DNA of 64,000 nt from Steromphala cineraria. Its lineage: Eukaryota > Mollusca > Gastropoda > Trochida > Trochidae. Shown piece after piece: positions 48,630-64,000 of this stretch. Position 1 is the stretch's first letter; every line of letters begins with the position of its first letter. Made by a program: the position numbers and the translations under genes. Location: assembly GCA_916613615.1 (NCBI GenBank), contig OU744727.1, positions 23,402,777 through 23,466,776 of the forward strand. The letters run 5' to 3'. The notes under the pieces were generated by a model that saw only the letters and a list, made by a program, of their open reading frames with translations, was not told where the DNA came from and ran no database searches.

Positions 48630-49925
48630 ATGTGCTTAGTAAAATGCATTTTAGCCCATACCGCAGTTATTGAATGTCAACGTTTGCTCATACAAGACGT
48701 ATATCTTTCCAGGGTAGGAGCTTCATTGCTTCACCACATCAAGTCCAGATTGTCAAGTCAAGTACATAATGTTTGCTGTTTACATCAACTGCAAATTCAG
48801 AACTTCAAGAATAGTTCTTATCTTCACTTCTGCAACAACACTGTTCAAAATGTCTTCACAAGAGAAGTATCATCCTCTACAATTTCCTTGTTGAAAAAGA
48901 AAGAGTCTGCGGAAAGAGTTCCAAAACCGGCAAAACAAGAGAATGTTCTTGTGTTCAATGCAGAAGGAACACTAGTGGGGAAAATGTTGATGTCAAAAGC
49001 AGATGAAATGGCAAGGAAAGATGGTCAAAAGCTTCTTGATATTGGAATAAATCAAGATAAAGTTCAGTGTTTTAAACTTCTTACAGGAAAGGAATATTTT
49101 GAAGAATCAATGAAAAAGAAAACTCAGAAAGCAACAGAGAAGTTACCTGAAGAGAAAGAGTTCAGGATGACTGCAAGTATATCTGATCATGACCTGTCAA
49201 TAAAACTAGCTCAGATCAGATCTTCCTTGGATAAAGGCAAACAAGTTAAAATATCAGTAAAAGGAAACAGAAGACTCAGTGAGGTACTGAAACTTTTCTT
49301 TTCCTTCCACTTATGTTACTACTTTTGATGTCAGTTGATAAAGTCTGTATATTTCATTAACAGCGCCTATAGCTGAAATAGATAGGGCTCAAGCTGCGCT
49401 GAACCACAATTTTCTTACTCACTCTAATCATAAACTGCAAATGATCAAACGTTTGTTTCACTATGAAACCTTGATGTATTTATTATCTAATGTTTATATT
49501 AGAAAGAACCATTTGTCAGTAAGGTGTCAGTATTTCATTGAATTGATTTTGTACCTCTTGTACATGCATTTAATGATCTGTCAATAGTTCCCAGATTTGA
49601 AAGTGGGTTTCTCTAATCTTCATTTAAATGAATCAATAAGTTATGATTATCAATGCCTTATTATGTAGTCAAAAATACACTTAAAAGGCTCAAAAAAAGA
49701 AATGATATGAAAGGTGTTGTTATTATCTGTGATAAACCTAAATGTCAAATTATTTTAGTATGCATTATCATTATTTTCCAGGGTGAAGTTGACAAACTAC
49801 AGAGTGCTGTACTGAAAAATGTCTCCGACAAACTCCAAGATCTTGCCATTGTGAAAAAAGCAACAAAATCAAGTGGATTTTTAACTTTCCAATTAGTACC
49901 ACAAGAAAAGGAAACCAAAGATTAA
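48630..49925 (+). CDS. MTIF3: Mitochondrial translation initiation factor IF-3 (2 coding exons)
   Basis: IF-3 acts in the mitochondrial matrix; it binds the small ribosomal subunit, keeps subunits apart and helps start-codon choice. Exons 48630-49283 and 49782-49925, junction in phase 0 (GAG then GTACTG; CAG then GGTGAAG), 265 residues if the first ATG is used; human MTIF3 is of similar length. After an N-terminal stretch with few acidic residues, as in a transit peptide, comes the IF3 N-domain (VLVFNAEGTLVGKMLMSKAD, EMARKDGQKLLDIGIN), a charged linker (KKKTQKATEKLPEEKEFR), and the C-domain (ISDHDLSIKLAQIRSSLDKG, KVKISV-type strand KQVKISVKGNRRLSE) continuing into exon 2. The start is uncertain: TTTCCAG at 48707-48713 looks like an acceptor, so the first 28 residues may instead come from an upstream exon. 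Confidence 0.88.
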
Positions 49926-50041
49926 AGTTGACAAAATGAAATATAATGTGTTCTATGTGATGAATGAAATAATTTTGAACTTGAGGAATGATCGATATGT
50001 TCACCACTTAATTGGTGAAATAACCTATATATATAAGTAAT

Positions 50042-50169
50042 AGATATACCCACACTTCCTGAGGTGTATCGATAAAAATACCTCCTGTTTGAAGCGTAGT
50101 GTAGCAGAGCCGAGGATCCACGATTCAAAAAGGAGGTTGATGCACCGAGGGAAGGGTGGGTATATCTGA
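50042..50169. repeat. Foldback MITE
   Basis: AGATATACCCACACTTCC at the left pairs with GGAAGGGTGGGTATATCT at the right; a second inner pairing is CCTCC with GGAGG. Arms are about 45 bp with mismatches, around a small centre containing AGCGTAGTGTAGCAGAGCCG. It lies about 120 bp after the MTIF3 stop. Confidence 0.65.
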
Positions 50170-50419
50170 CTTATACCCCACTCTGGTAGAGTTATATTTG
50201 TCGAAAAAGAGCTATCCACCTTTCTCTATGTATATTTGTCTTGACCTAACTAGATCAAAAGAATATTAACAATACTCTTCTTATTATGTTTTATTAAAAA
50301 CCATAACCTGACTTCATAACATTAAAATTTGGTACAAACTAGTACCTATACATATGCTTATATAGGGAAATACAACAATCTAAACATGACACAACAAAAA
50401 GTATCTCTACCTGTATCAA

Positions 50420-50490
50420 GTCTCAGTAGCTCAATTGATAGGCGTTGCGTCACAACATAAAGGCCACTGGATCAATTCCCACTTTGGTCG
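50420..50490 (+). pseudogene. tRNA-derived sequence (SINE head or tRNA relic)
   Basis: CAGTAGCTCAATTGATAGG resembles an A box, GCGTCACAACATAAAGGCC an anticodon arm, and GGATCAATTCCCACT a B box with one change. The acceptor stem does not close. A related T-rich body follows, so it is more likely a SINE than a gene. Confidence 0.5.
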
Positions 50491-50499
50491 TTTCCATTT

Positions 50500-53400
50500 C
50501 TCAAAACTTATAAATTTACAACTCTGTTGATTAGCCAAAGTTGAAGATCTCTTCACCTGTCTTAATATTGGTGTCGTTAAAAAGTAGGTGTTTTAGTCAA
50601 TACACCTACACTTAGAACAAAGGAAACTATAGCAACATGACCGGAGGTTGGGTATAACTTTAGTAAGAATTAAATCGGCATTCAGTGTTTTGTGAAAAAT
50701 TTTGATGTCAAATGTTATTTATGATGTAATTTCATGAAATATTTCTGATTATTACTCGCCTGTGTAAGATACCGCAGTGTAATATTTATACGACAATATT
50801 AAACTAGTGTAATAACACAATGCAAGGATGACGTCATAGAAGTGTGTTGTTGTGACGTCACAGTGTAAGCGCGCCGTCACAATATGGTTGCGGAGTCGCG
50901 AAATTGTTAGTTTCGGCAACTTATCGGCAATTATGTTTGATTTTTAGGGCAAGTAATAAACAGAATACAAAACTCCCTTCCATTTGATTATTGTTGAAGA
51001 TTGATCATAAGTGCTATTATGCTTCTCCATGATTTTTATCATTGTTATTTTACTCCTTTCATGGTAACCTTATGAAAAGACAATGTATGCTGTCAATGTA
51101 CTGGTGCTGCTGTTATTAGAATTGATTTATTCTTTGGCAAGGGAAGACCAAATTCTGATGAACTTTACTTGTGAAAGAGGAGGATTTGTTTCTTATTAAA
51201 AAGATGAAAATACTTCAGTATTAACCTTTGATAGACGTTTTCTTAGAGATGTTTTGCATTTTGACATTGACTTTGTACTAAATTATTGCTGACAAAGCTA
51301 TTTGTTAAACGGATCCCTGACGCCAAAGTTCTCTTGGTACAAAGATAGTTGAAACCAAATGGGAATGTTTTGCATTAGGACACATTTGTTGTGAAAAGAG
51401 TTCAAAAAGATGTTTGGATGATTGTTAGTATCAGTGAATACCCGGTAAGATGAATTCTCATTTCAAAGAATTTATTTCACTATGTAGAAATTAAAGCATT
51501 TAAATAACAACCTTTATGTCTGTTATATTTTAAGCTTAACTCATTGTCTCCGTTTTTTAAGCTAATATTTATGCATGCCATCATTTCTTCAATGTTTGCT
51601 CTGACGTTTGCAACAATTAAAACATTTTTTGCATGCATTTCTCGCCATGTTAATTTTCAAACTGCCTCACTTCTTCCTCCTTTCTTAAAGAGCCACTCCT
51701 GATTTTCATCAAATAGTGTTTAACTTTGATACGACTGTAATTGGCATAACTCATGACATGCATTTAAAAATTCACACATATTCAATTCCCCAAATGGCAA
51801 TTATATGATAATTACTTGTCTTCAATGAAAGTCTAAAAATGTCATATATATTCGAGGAAACAAAGTTCACATATCCAGTTTACATAAATACTGGTACTTG
51901 TAAGCAAAGCTCTTGAACATAATTAACTTGTAACTGTCAATCCTCCTGCTTTGGATTAGTTTCCAAAATTATGTTCGAATGATTTACGCGTGTCATTGTC
52001 CGGTTTTGATCATAATCATGACTTTAAACCTTCCTGTGGTCCATTTACATCGTTGATTAGCTTTAAAATGATGCTTACCTGCAACAGTCTGTACTTCTCG
52101 ATCTGATGACACTACTGATAAAGTTTGGCATATGTGACCCCCTCCCTCGGACAACTTGTAGAGTAGTTCTTTTAGACAAGAATGATCATGAATTTGTAAG
52201 AAAATTTTAGTGAGTCACGTCTTGATCCAAAATAATTATGATTTTCTTATACATCTTTTAGATATTGCTTTTAGGACTACAAATGATAACCGGACTCATA
52301 ATGTTTTCCTTTTGCTCTACTATAATCAAATTAAGCAGTTGTGTTAGCACAATATGCTTAAAGGGGCATCATGTTTTTAAAAAAAGGTATAGAAAATCTT
52401 TTAATTTTTGTTCAGTTTTCACATTTACTCAAACGAGCCTATGTTGGTTTTTGTGTGTTTTGAACAGTTTTTCTTCTTTTTATATTTTTATTTGTTTGTT
52501 CAAAAGTATGTGTTGTCACTAGAACACTTTTGAAATGTTTATTTTGGATCACAGAATATGTAACAACCTTAGCTTGCTGAGAGGGCAAAGACTTTTATCC
52601 GAATGCATGAGAATTACCACCATCATTAAATAAATATGGAATCTCTTTGGGGGGCGTTGCATCCCCGCCTTCATCCGCCAAAAGGATCCTGTGTCATTCA
52701 TCTTTCTGATTGATCGTTGAAGTTTAAATACAACATCATACAAATGGTGAAAAAATAATAAACACAGATTGTTTACTACAGCATTTACTTAATAATATAC
52801 AAAATACAGATATAAAATATTACTGCATAGATTGTACAGCATGCAAATCAAGGAACAAAGTAAAAGCAATAATTAGTTTTGCATATTTGAAAATTAAGCA
52901 TTGTCATGAATTATCTCTTCAGCATAACATCCACAGAAGCTACCGGTATTATACATTATGCAAGCAATCGTGAAGATATTACACTTTACCGTTTCATGTT
53001 ATTTCCAAAAACAACAAATGCATTTATATCTGACATATACAAGGCAAAATAAAAGCTTTTAATAATGTAGCATTTATAGTTGTGTAAAGTAATCAGACTC
53101 AATATGTACAATAAATAAATCCTTAAAAAGATTTCTCTCTTAAAAAATAGGTAACAAAAGTTGTTATTCACTGATAATGACGCTAAAAGCTATATATAAG
53201 TTGGTTAATTATCGTTTCACATATAGAAGAAAAAATGTGGTTTGAAGAATTGCATGATACTGATTTGGAAATACTTTGAAAAAGATATACCGGGTAGTTA
53301 AAATATATATTCATTCTACAAGATTTCATCCTCAAAATATTACGACAACTGTGGTGAAGTTTCCCAATACCATTGTTTTTTATCAAATCTGTTTCACATA

Positions 53401-56400
53401 AGAATTTCTCTTTGTAGATAGACCCCAAACATATTGGTGTTTGAACAACACATTGCATATAAAAACTATTCATCAATTCACTAAGTCTATTCCCCATTAA
53501 TGTTTAAATAGGTAATCTGTAGTGGGGTAGTGTCAGAGCAACTCTCAATTCCTTTTAAATGATAGAGGCGAGGCCTGTATTTTTGAGGATTGAAGAGATT
53601 CAAGGATATTTGCCTTATCAAACTTCACTCAACCAATTTGCTTTTTTAATTTAAAAATCTGTGAAATTATGCATATTTGACCTGTGCAAACTTGACTCCC
53701 TTGAAACAGAACTCCTTAGTATTCAGAACATGCACTTGGTGCCAATGGTATAACAGATCTGTTATTCACAACATTCAAGTATCTGCCTTTTGAAACCAGA
53801 ACTACAACCATTTTAATTGTATTGTATACCAGACAAGCAGTTCTCAATATTGTGATCGAAATCATATTGATACATGAACTAACAACGTAAAATATGACTC
53901 GCCTAATATTGTGGGGTTGTCCCAAATTCTTACAGACTTCATATACCCTTTTTGTCACAGAGAAAAAACCTAAATGCTCTGTTATGGGGAAACAATATTT
54001 TTATGATTGAGAATATCTAAGCTACTGAACATCACGTTTTGGATAAAAAATATAGCATTATTAATTTACATTCTTTCAATGATACTTCTTGGAATGGGAT
54101 AAACAACTTGGAATGAAAACATCTATTTATGTCGCCTTTGTTACGAAAAAGGTAAATCTGAATTTGGGACGATCTAATGTAAATTCATAATTTGTATTTT
54201 AATGATATTCTATTTAAGTATCGTCATGAAAATAACGTTTTGTTATCATATATATAAAATACCTTCATTCTCCTAGAATCAATAAAGCTTTATCTTAATG
54301 ATAGTAAAAGAATAACAAAAAGGGTTTGCATAAAAGATTATCAAAATATTTGTATAAAAATATTTTACATGCAGTAGAAAATATAAAACACTATTTAATA
54401 TGACACGTTACATGTAATTGAAGACTTAAAAACATAAGCAGTAAATTGTCATTGAGCAAGTAATTATGCAATAAAAAATAAATTTGGATCTGAATTATTT
54501 ATTCATTCCTTCTAAAATATATAAAATCAGAAAACGATTCCCTCTCATTATGAAAATATTGCTGATTGTCACTTTCTAATCACTTCCAAATATTGCAAAA
54601 GTATGTATGAATATATTATGGATATCACTCCTTTCAAATATTTCTTAATGTTAAGTAATATTTCAATATGCCAAATTATAAAATTTATATTCATAAATAA
54701 TCTGGGACATTTTGATCGTGGGGCTAGTGTAATCAATGGGTGATGATATATTGTAGTTGTGGAATGCTTAGATCATATCTGATATATAAACTTAAACCTT
54801 TGGAAAAATAGTATATTTCTCTGCAAAATAATATGAAGATTTTCAGGAATGAAATTTTGGCACTTTAAAATACAACATTTATGATACAAGATGGACAATC
54901 AAAAGGAAATTGAAGATCTAATCTTATTTTCGAATCTAATTTTCTTACTCCAATTTCTATATTGACATTCAAATTTAACTTTTGATATCATGTTTGAATT
55001 GAAATCTATTCATCAATAAATGCATGATACATAATCACTTTGAATTTCAAAGAGTAACTAGGTCATTTCATAATTCATAGTAAAGAACAAAAGATATACA
55101 AGGTAAAGGTTAAAACATTATTAATCTCATTCACCTAGGAAAAGCACTTAAACTTTGATGGTTAAGTTAGAAAGCTTTTACTTACATAAAATATGGAGTA
55201 ACAAGAATATGACATATTTGTGTTAGCACTTATAACATATACAAACTTGAACCTGTTAAAGGTTAATTAATACACAATACAAAACCAAACATGCAGCATT
55301 CAATTATTCACAAAGCTAATTAAATAGTTATTGAGGTTAGATTGTTCTAAATCTTCCAAATATTCATCTTGTTAACTCCAGTATAAAAGTAAAAAGCCAA
55401 TTCGTTGTTTGATTTAATAACACGTACTAGATCAAGTGAAGCTATCACAATTCAAAACAAGGATCAAACAAGTGCCTAAATTTCAGATTGAGTCCAAATC
55501 CTCATTTAGCTTAGATCTGTCCACTGTTCAAATAGTTTATATCTTCCTTCTTATGACCTGTGCCCTTCATAAATGAAACCAATGAGAAGCCTCCATATAC
55601 ATTTAAGGCAACCAAAGATTTGTAATCTCGTTACTGATTGGCTTGAAGAAAACAGGGATCCAAAAAGTGCTCTCAATTTAAGATTGAATCAAAATCCTCC
55701 TTCAGCTAGGATCTGTCCGCTGCTTATGATTTCTCTTTCACTGATCTGTGCCCTTCATAAAATCATCCAATGAGAATCCTGCATATGTACACTAAAGACA
55801 ACCAAAGATCTGATAAGCTGGTTGCTGATTGGCTTGAAGGAAAGTGCAAAAGAGATGTGCTCTGCTGATAGAGTCCAGATGTTGACAATGTAAGAACTTA
55901 CTTTAATGAGATCGATTTTGTCTTGAATTGAGTCCATTTGTTGGAACCGAGGTGTTCAAACATATCATGAAATACATAAAATATGATTTGACTTTTGAAA
56001 TTACACATTTTGCCATTTCATCTTAAAAGCTGAAAACATCTTTTTGGGATTGGCATATATCAAAATAATTTGAAATCCATATTACTTAGCAATGTTTACA
56101 CTCGTGTACACAACAATTCACAAACCAATCCCCAAAACATTCATAAGCACTAATTGACAAAGAAGTAGACTAACATATAAATAAATTTACAAAGATTACA
56201 ACGGGAAGACAGTAAACTTCAAAACCTGAAATACCTTGCATCAAGCACTAATACTATTGGTTGATTTGATATACAAACATGTAGTTGTACAGGGTCTTGG
56301 ATAGTGAATCATCCTCTTCAAATAGAACTAACAATATAATAGAAAGTCTTCATGTGATGTGGTTCAATTAAGCAAAGCTAAGACTGTAGTCACATGAACA

Positions 56401-58430
56401 AAGGGAGATAACTCTCAATTATTTTTATTCTTGCCAGGTGCACGGTTTTCTGTTTAGGCTTTTATTATTCTGAAATGATTGATTATATATGTTGTATACC
56501 TTATGATTTATTGTATACCTTTGTGAGGGCCGCCTTGCAGGAAAGGGCTTATCATATTTGATTTATGCCTTCAGAGCTGCTGAAATCAGCAAAATGTCCT
56601 TTCCAAATGTAAGCTGACATTTTTCTACAGCATGCTTGCTTGTTGTGAGATTTGTTATTTCAAGCAAAGATGAGCTTCATGCAGCAATAAACTATTCTTT
56701 TTCTTCCAACAAAGCTATAAAGTAAATTCTACCCTGTTCCACCTGTTAAAAGAGGAGCAATTTCAAGACTAGAAAAATCCTATTAGTTGTAAAAGGAGTT
56801 TGAAGAGCAATTTCAAACTGAGCATTTAATTTGTCCACAAAATCTTTTAGAAAATGGAGCTTCTTCACCGACATCTGACTAAAGAGAAATGCATCCATGA
56901 TTATCATATCATTATTACAATTTTTATTGAAAAAAAATCAAGACCCAGAAATTTTGAAGGAGCCAAGAAATATGGGCCACTACAGTTACAGGTTAGAATT
57001 GATTTTAGGAGAGAACAGTAATGAGTAATAGTACATGGTCCTGTGCATAGCTGAAAGTCAAGTTCAGCAACATCGGGTGCCGCTCACCAGATGGATGGAT
57101 AAACCAGGTTAATTCTACACAAATTGAAAGTTTGAAGGGTTGTTCCCTACCATTCAATAAACCCATGTTCTGACACTGGTAATGCAAAGTTGGGCAAGTG
57201 ACTTCTCAAAATGTTCCTCTATTCACATAGCAAGAAATGGGAACCTGATACATATTGCAACATATATGTCAGCTTGGTGTCTTAACTAGAAGGTGCAATG
57301 ATAGCAGGCCCTTAAGCGTACACTAGTGGATGAAAATAAGTGCCTTAGATATATCACTTATTACTTTTACTATCAATGAAAAATCAACATGGCTAAGTTG
57401 CATGACATCTGTGACTGGACAGACAAAAGAAAACATAAAACGTTTTGGAAGACAGAATGAAACTGAGAACTATCTGTGTTAAATTACACAGCAAGTAAGG
57501 AACAACAATAAAGGCAACAATGGCTTTTTCAAAGGATTCAATGTTTTCATAAATTATGAAAATTTTCATTTCTAAGTAGCACCCACATATTCGATTTGTA
57601 GAAAATATCTTACTGGAAATATTTGCTCTTACACTACTATAAAAACCATTCAAATAACAAATATTTATGACAGGAATAATGGTTAAGATATTTCAATTAA
57701 TTCATATAATTGTGGTCTCAGAATGAATTACATTTATTCAATTTTCAAAGCTTTGTAAGTGGTGATGGTAATAACAGTAATATTTCGTTGGGTTCAATCA
57801 CAAACATGGCTATTATACCCATTACTTACATCTTGAATGGGTCATGGTTACTCAAAGAACAATAAAGGCAAAAGTAACTGCTAAAATCAGCACGCTAAGC
57901 AATATAAGAGAAACTTTAAAGTTTTTCTTGACGTTTTGTTTAGCATTAATATGCACCAAAATACCATTAAATATATTTGTTCAGATATGATTCTTTTTCT
58001 TTGTGTATTGATGTTTTCAAATAAAGCTTGTTGAATTGTAGCAAGAGAAACAGTACACAGGTGTTATTAACCAGAAATCTAGATGTAAACCTTCACATTG
58101 TCATGAGACTGAGTCGACAAGCACTATAAACGGTTCATTGCTAGGCATGTTCAGTAAACCTCTGGTGTACGTCAATAACAAAACACTGAGTGTACCCTAA
58201 ACTCTAAAACACAAAATGTTTCTACATAAACAGAATCAACATCCAGACATTAAAACAAACACACATTAATACACGTTGCATTGTCATATATCACATTACA
58301 ATACTTCAGTAAATTATCTGATTCTTCTTTCAAAATCTCCAACACTTCATTGTTCCTATTTCAAACTCACTTGAGCCTTTTGGTCTTATCTGCAGCGATA
58401 AATCACATTTAGCTATTTTATCATATGACA
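50500..58430. other. AT-rich intergenic or 3' UTR sequence
   Basis: No exon is recognised in almost 8 kb on either strand. The right part may be the 3' UTR of the kinase gene on the - strand. A GGGAGATAACTC core at about 56404 matches the one in the 9.1-kb element. All open frames here are short and AT-driven. Confidence 0.4.
55453..55930. repeat. Diverged tandem repeat, period about 190 bp
   Basis: Two and a half units share GTGCCCTTCATAAA (55560 and 55748), CCAATGAGAA, ACAACCAAAGAT(T/C)TG, GATTGGCTTGAAG, and GGATCTGTCC(G/A)CTG preceded by CAAAATCCTC. Confidence 0.65.
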
Positions 58431-58660
58431 TCATTGTAGTTGTTCCCAAGCTTTCAGCCAATCAGAGTGTGTCATTTGATCGCATGACAACATAGCTGCG
58501 GCAATCCAAGAGTCATTAGCCAGTTATATTAAGATTTCCAGTCACATGACCTCATAGGAGGTTAGCCATTAGCCAATCTGTTTGTTGTAGTTGATCACAT
58601 GACATCATAGGAAAGGACAGCTCCACAGCTATTGGTCAGATTGGTTACCAAGTCACATGA

Positions 58661-63594
<4,934 letters not shown>

Positions 63595-64000
63595 CTGCAG
63601 AATGAAGCAAGCACTTGTCAAAAGCTTATGTCTTGTTTTGCAGAATGAACTATTGATGAGTTTAACTATAACAATTGATTAATCAGTGGTTATATACAAG
63701 CACCTGTCCAAAAGTTTATGGCCAGTCTAAATGAATGAAGTATTGATTTTTTTCTTAAGTAAAAACTGACTAACCACAGGTTTCAACAAGCACTTGTTTG
63801 AAAGACAGTTTAAGGGATGTTATGCTACCTCATGTAAGAATCTCGATCTCTGATTGGTCCACGTGACCCTGGATAAATACTGATATCACCCTCTTGAGCA
63901 GGGTAATAAATCATTTATACCCCGGCACATAAAAAGCATGAAAAAAGCGTGCAGATTGAGCGTCTTGAAATGTACAGTGTATGTTACCTCGAACACATGA
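63595..64000. other. Kinase intron, no further exon identified
   Basis: The next upstream exon of the kinase should lie to the right. A TCGAG followed by GTAACATACAC on the - strand near 63985 could be a donor, but the preceding codons do not match the expected kinase sequence and the phase does not fit. Confidence 0.4.

Noticed and set aside
63960..64000. Next upstream kinase exon ending near 63985
   Set aside because: The codons before the possible donor do not match the expected kinase hinge region, and the window ends there.

Overview
This window looks like AT-rich nuclear DNA from a marine mollusc, probably a bivalve. It contains intron-rich animal genes, tRNA-derived SINEs, a Mag/Steamer-like Ty3 retrotransposon, many TIR elements, and the GGGAGATAAC-type repeat core I associate with mollusc genomes. 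The organism call is inference; no search was run.

Layout. 1-10.5 kb holds no gene I can name. It carries small repeats, a 0.9-kb TIR element, a 5'-truncated LINE ORF2 fragment and a 33-bp perfect inverted repeat. 10.58-22.87 kb (+) is a five-exon gene for a 604-residue protein I do not recognise, with a compact N-terminal half and a long Glu/Asp-rich tail. Its 6.5-kb third-exon-proximal intron is almost filled by a 5.3-kb repeat array. 27.4-47.9 kb (-) is a complete 16-exon FIP1L1-like gene (521 residues, every splice phase checked) for the FIP1 subunit of the mRNA cleavage and polyadenylation machinery. Its introns hold a SINE with perfect target-site duplications, three tandem-repeat elements, a nested MITE and a 4.6-kb Ty3 retrotransposon in antisense. 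48.6-49.9 kb (+) is MTIF3, the mitochondrial translation initiation factor IF-3, divergent from FIP1L1 across about 0.76 kb. 50-58.4 kb is AT-rich with only repeats visible. 58.66 kb to the right edge (-) is the 3' part of a Tec/BTK-family tyrosine kinase: catalytic loop, activation loop and C-lobe.

The best candidate for something undescribed is a group of at least five repeat elements, different in sequence, that share one plan: a 13-15-nt mini-hairpin, then a terminal motif M, then a body that is usually tandem units of 146-170 bp, then a GGAC-like simple tract, then a hairpin whose last arm is the complement of M. The hairpin of one family shows compensatory base changes between copies. 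A second theme is in the kinase gene: three separate tandem duplications copied its own splice sites (an acceptor about 21 times, a donor 3 times, and a catalytic-loop exon end once).

The named host genes work in separate processes (mRNA 3'-end formation, mitochondrial translation, tyrosine signalling). The only arrangement suggesting shared control is the FIP1L1/MTIF3 divergent promoter.
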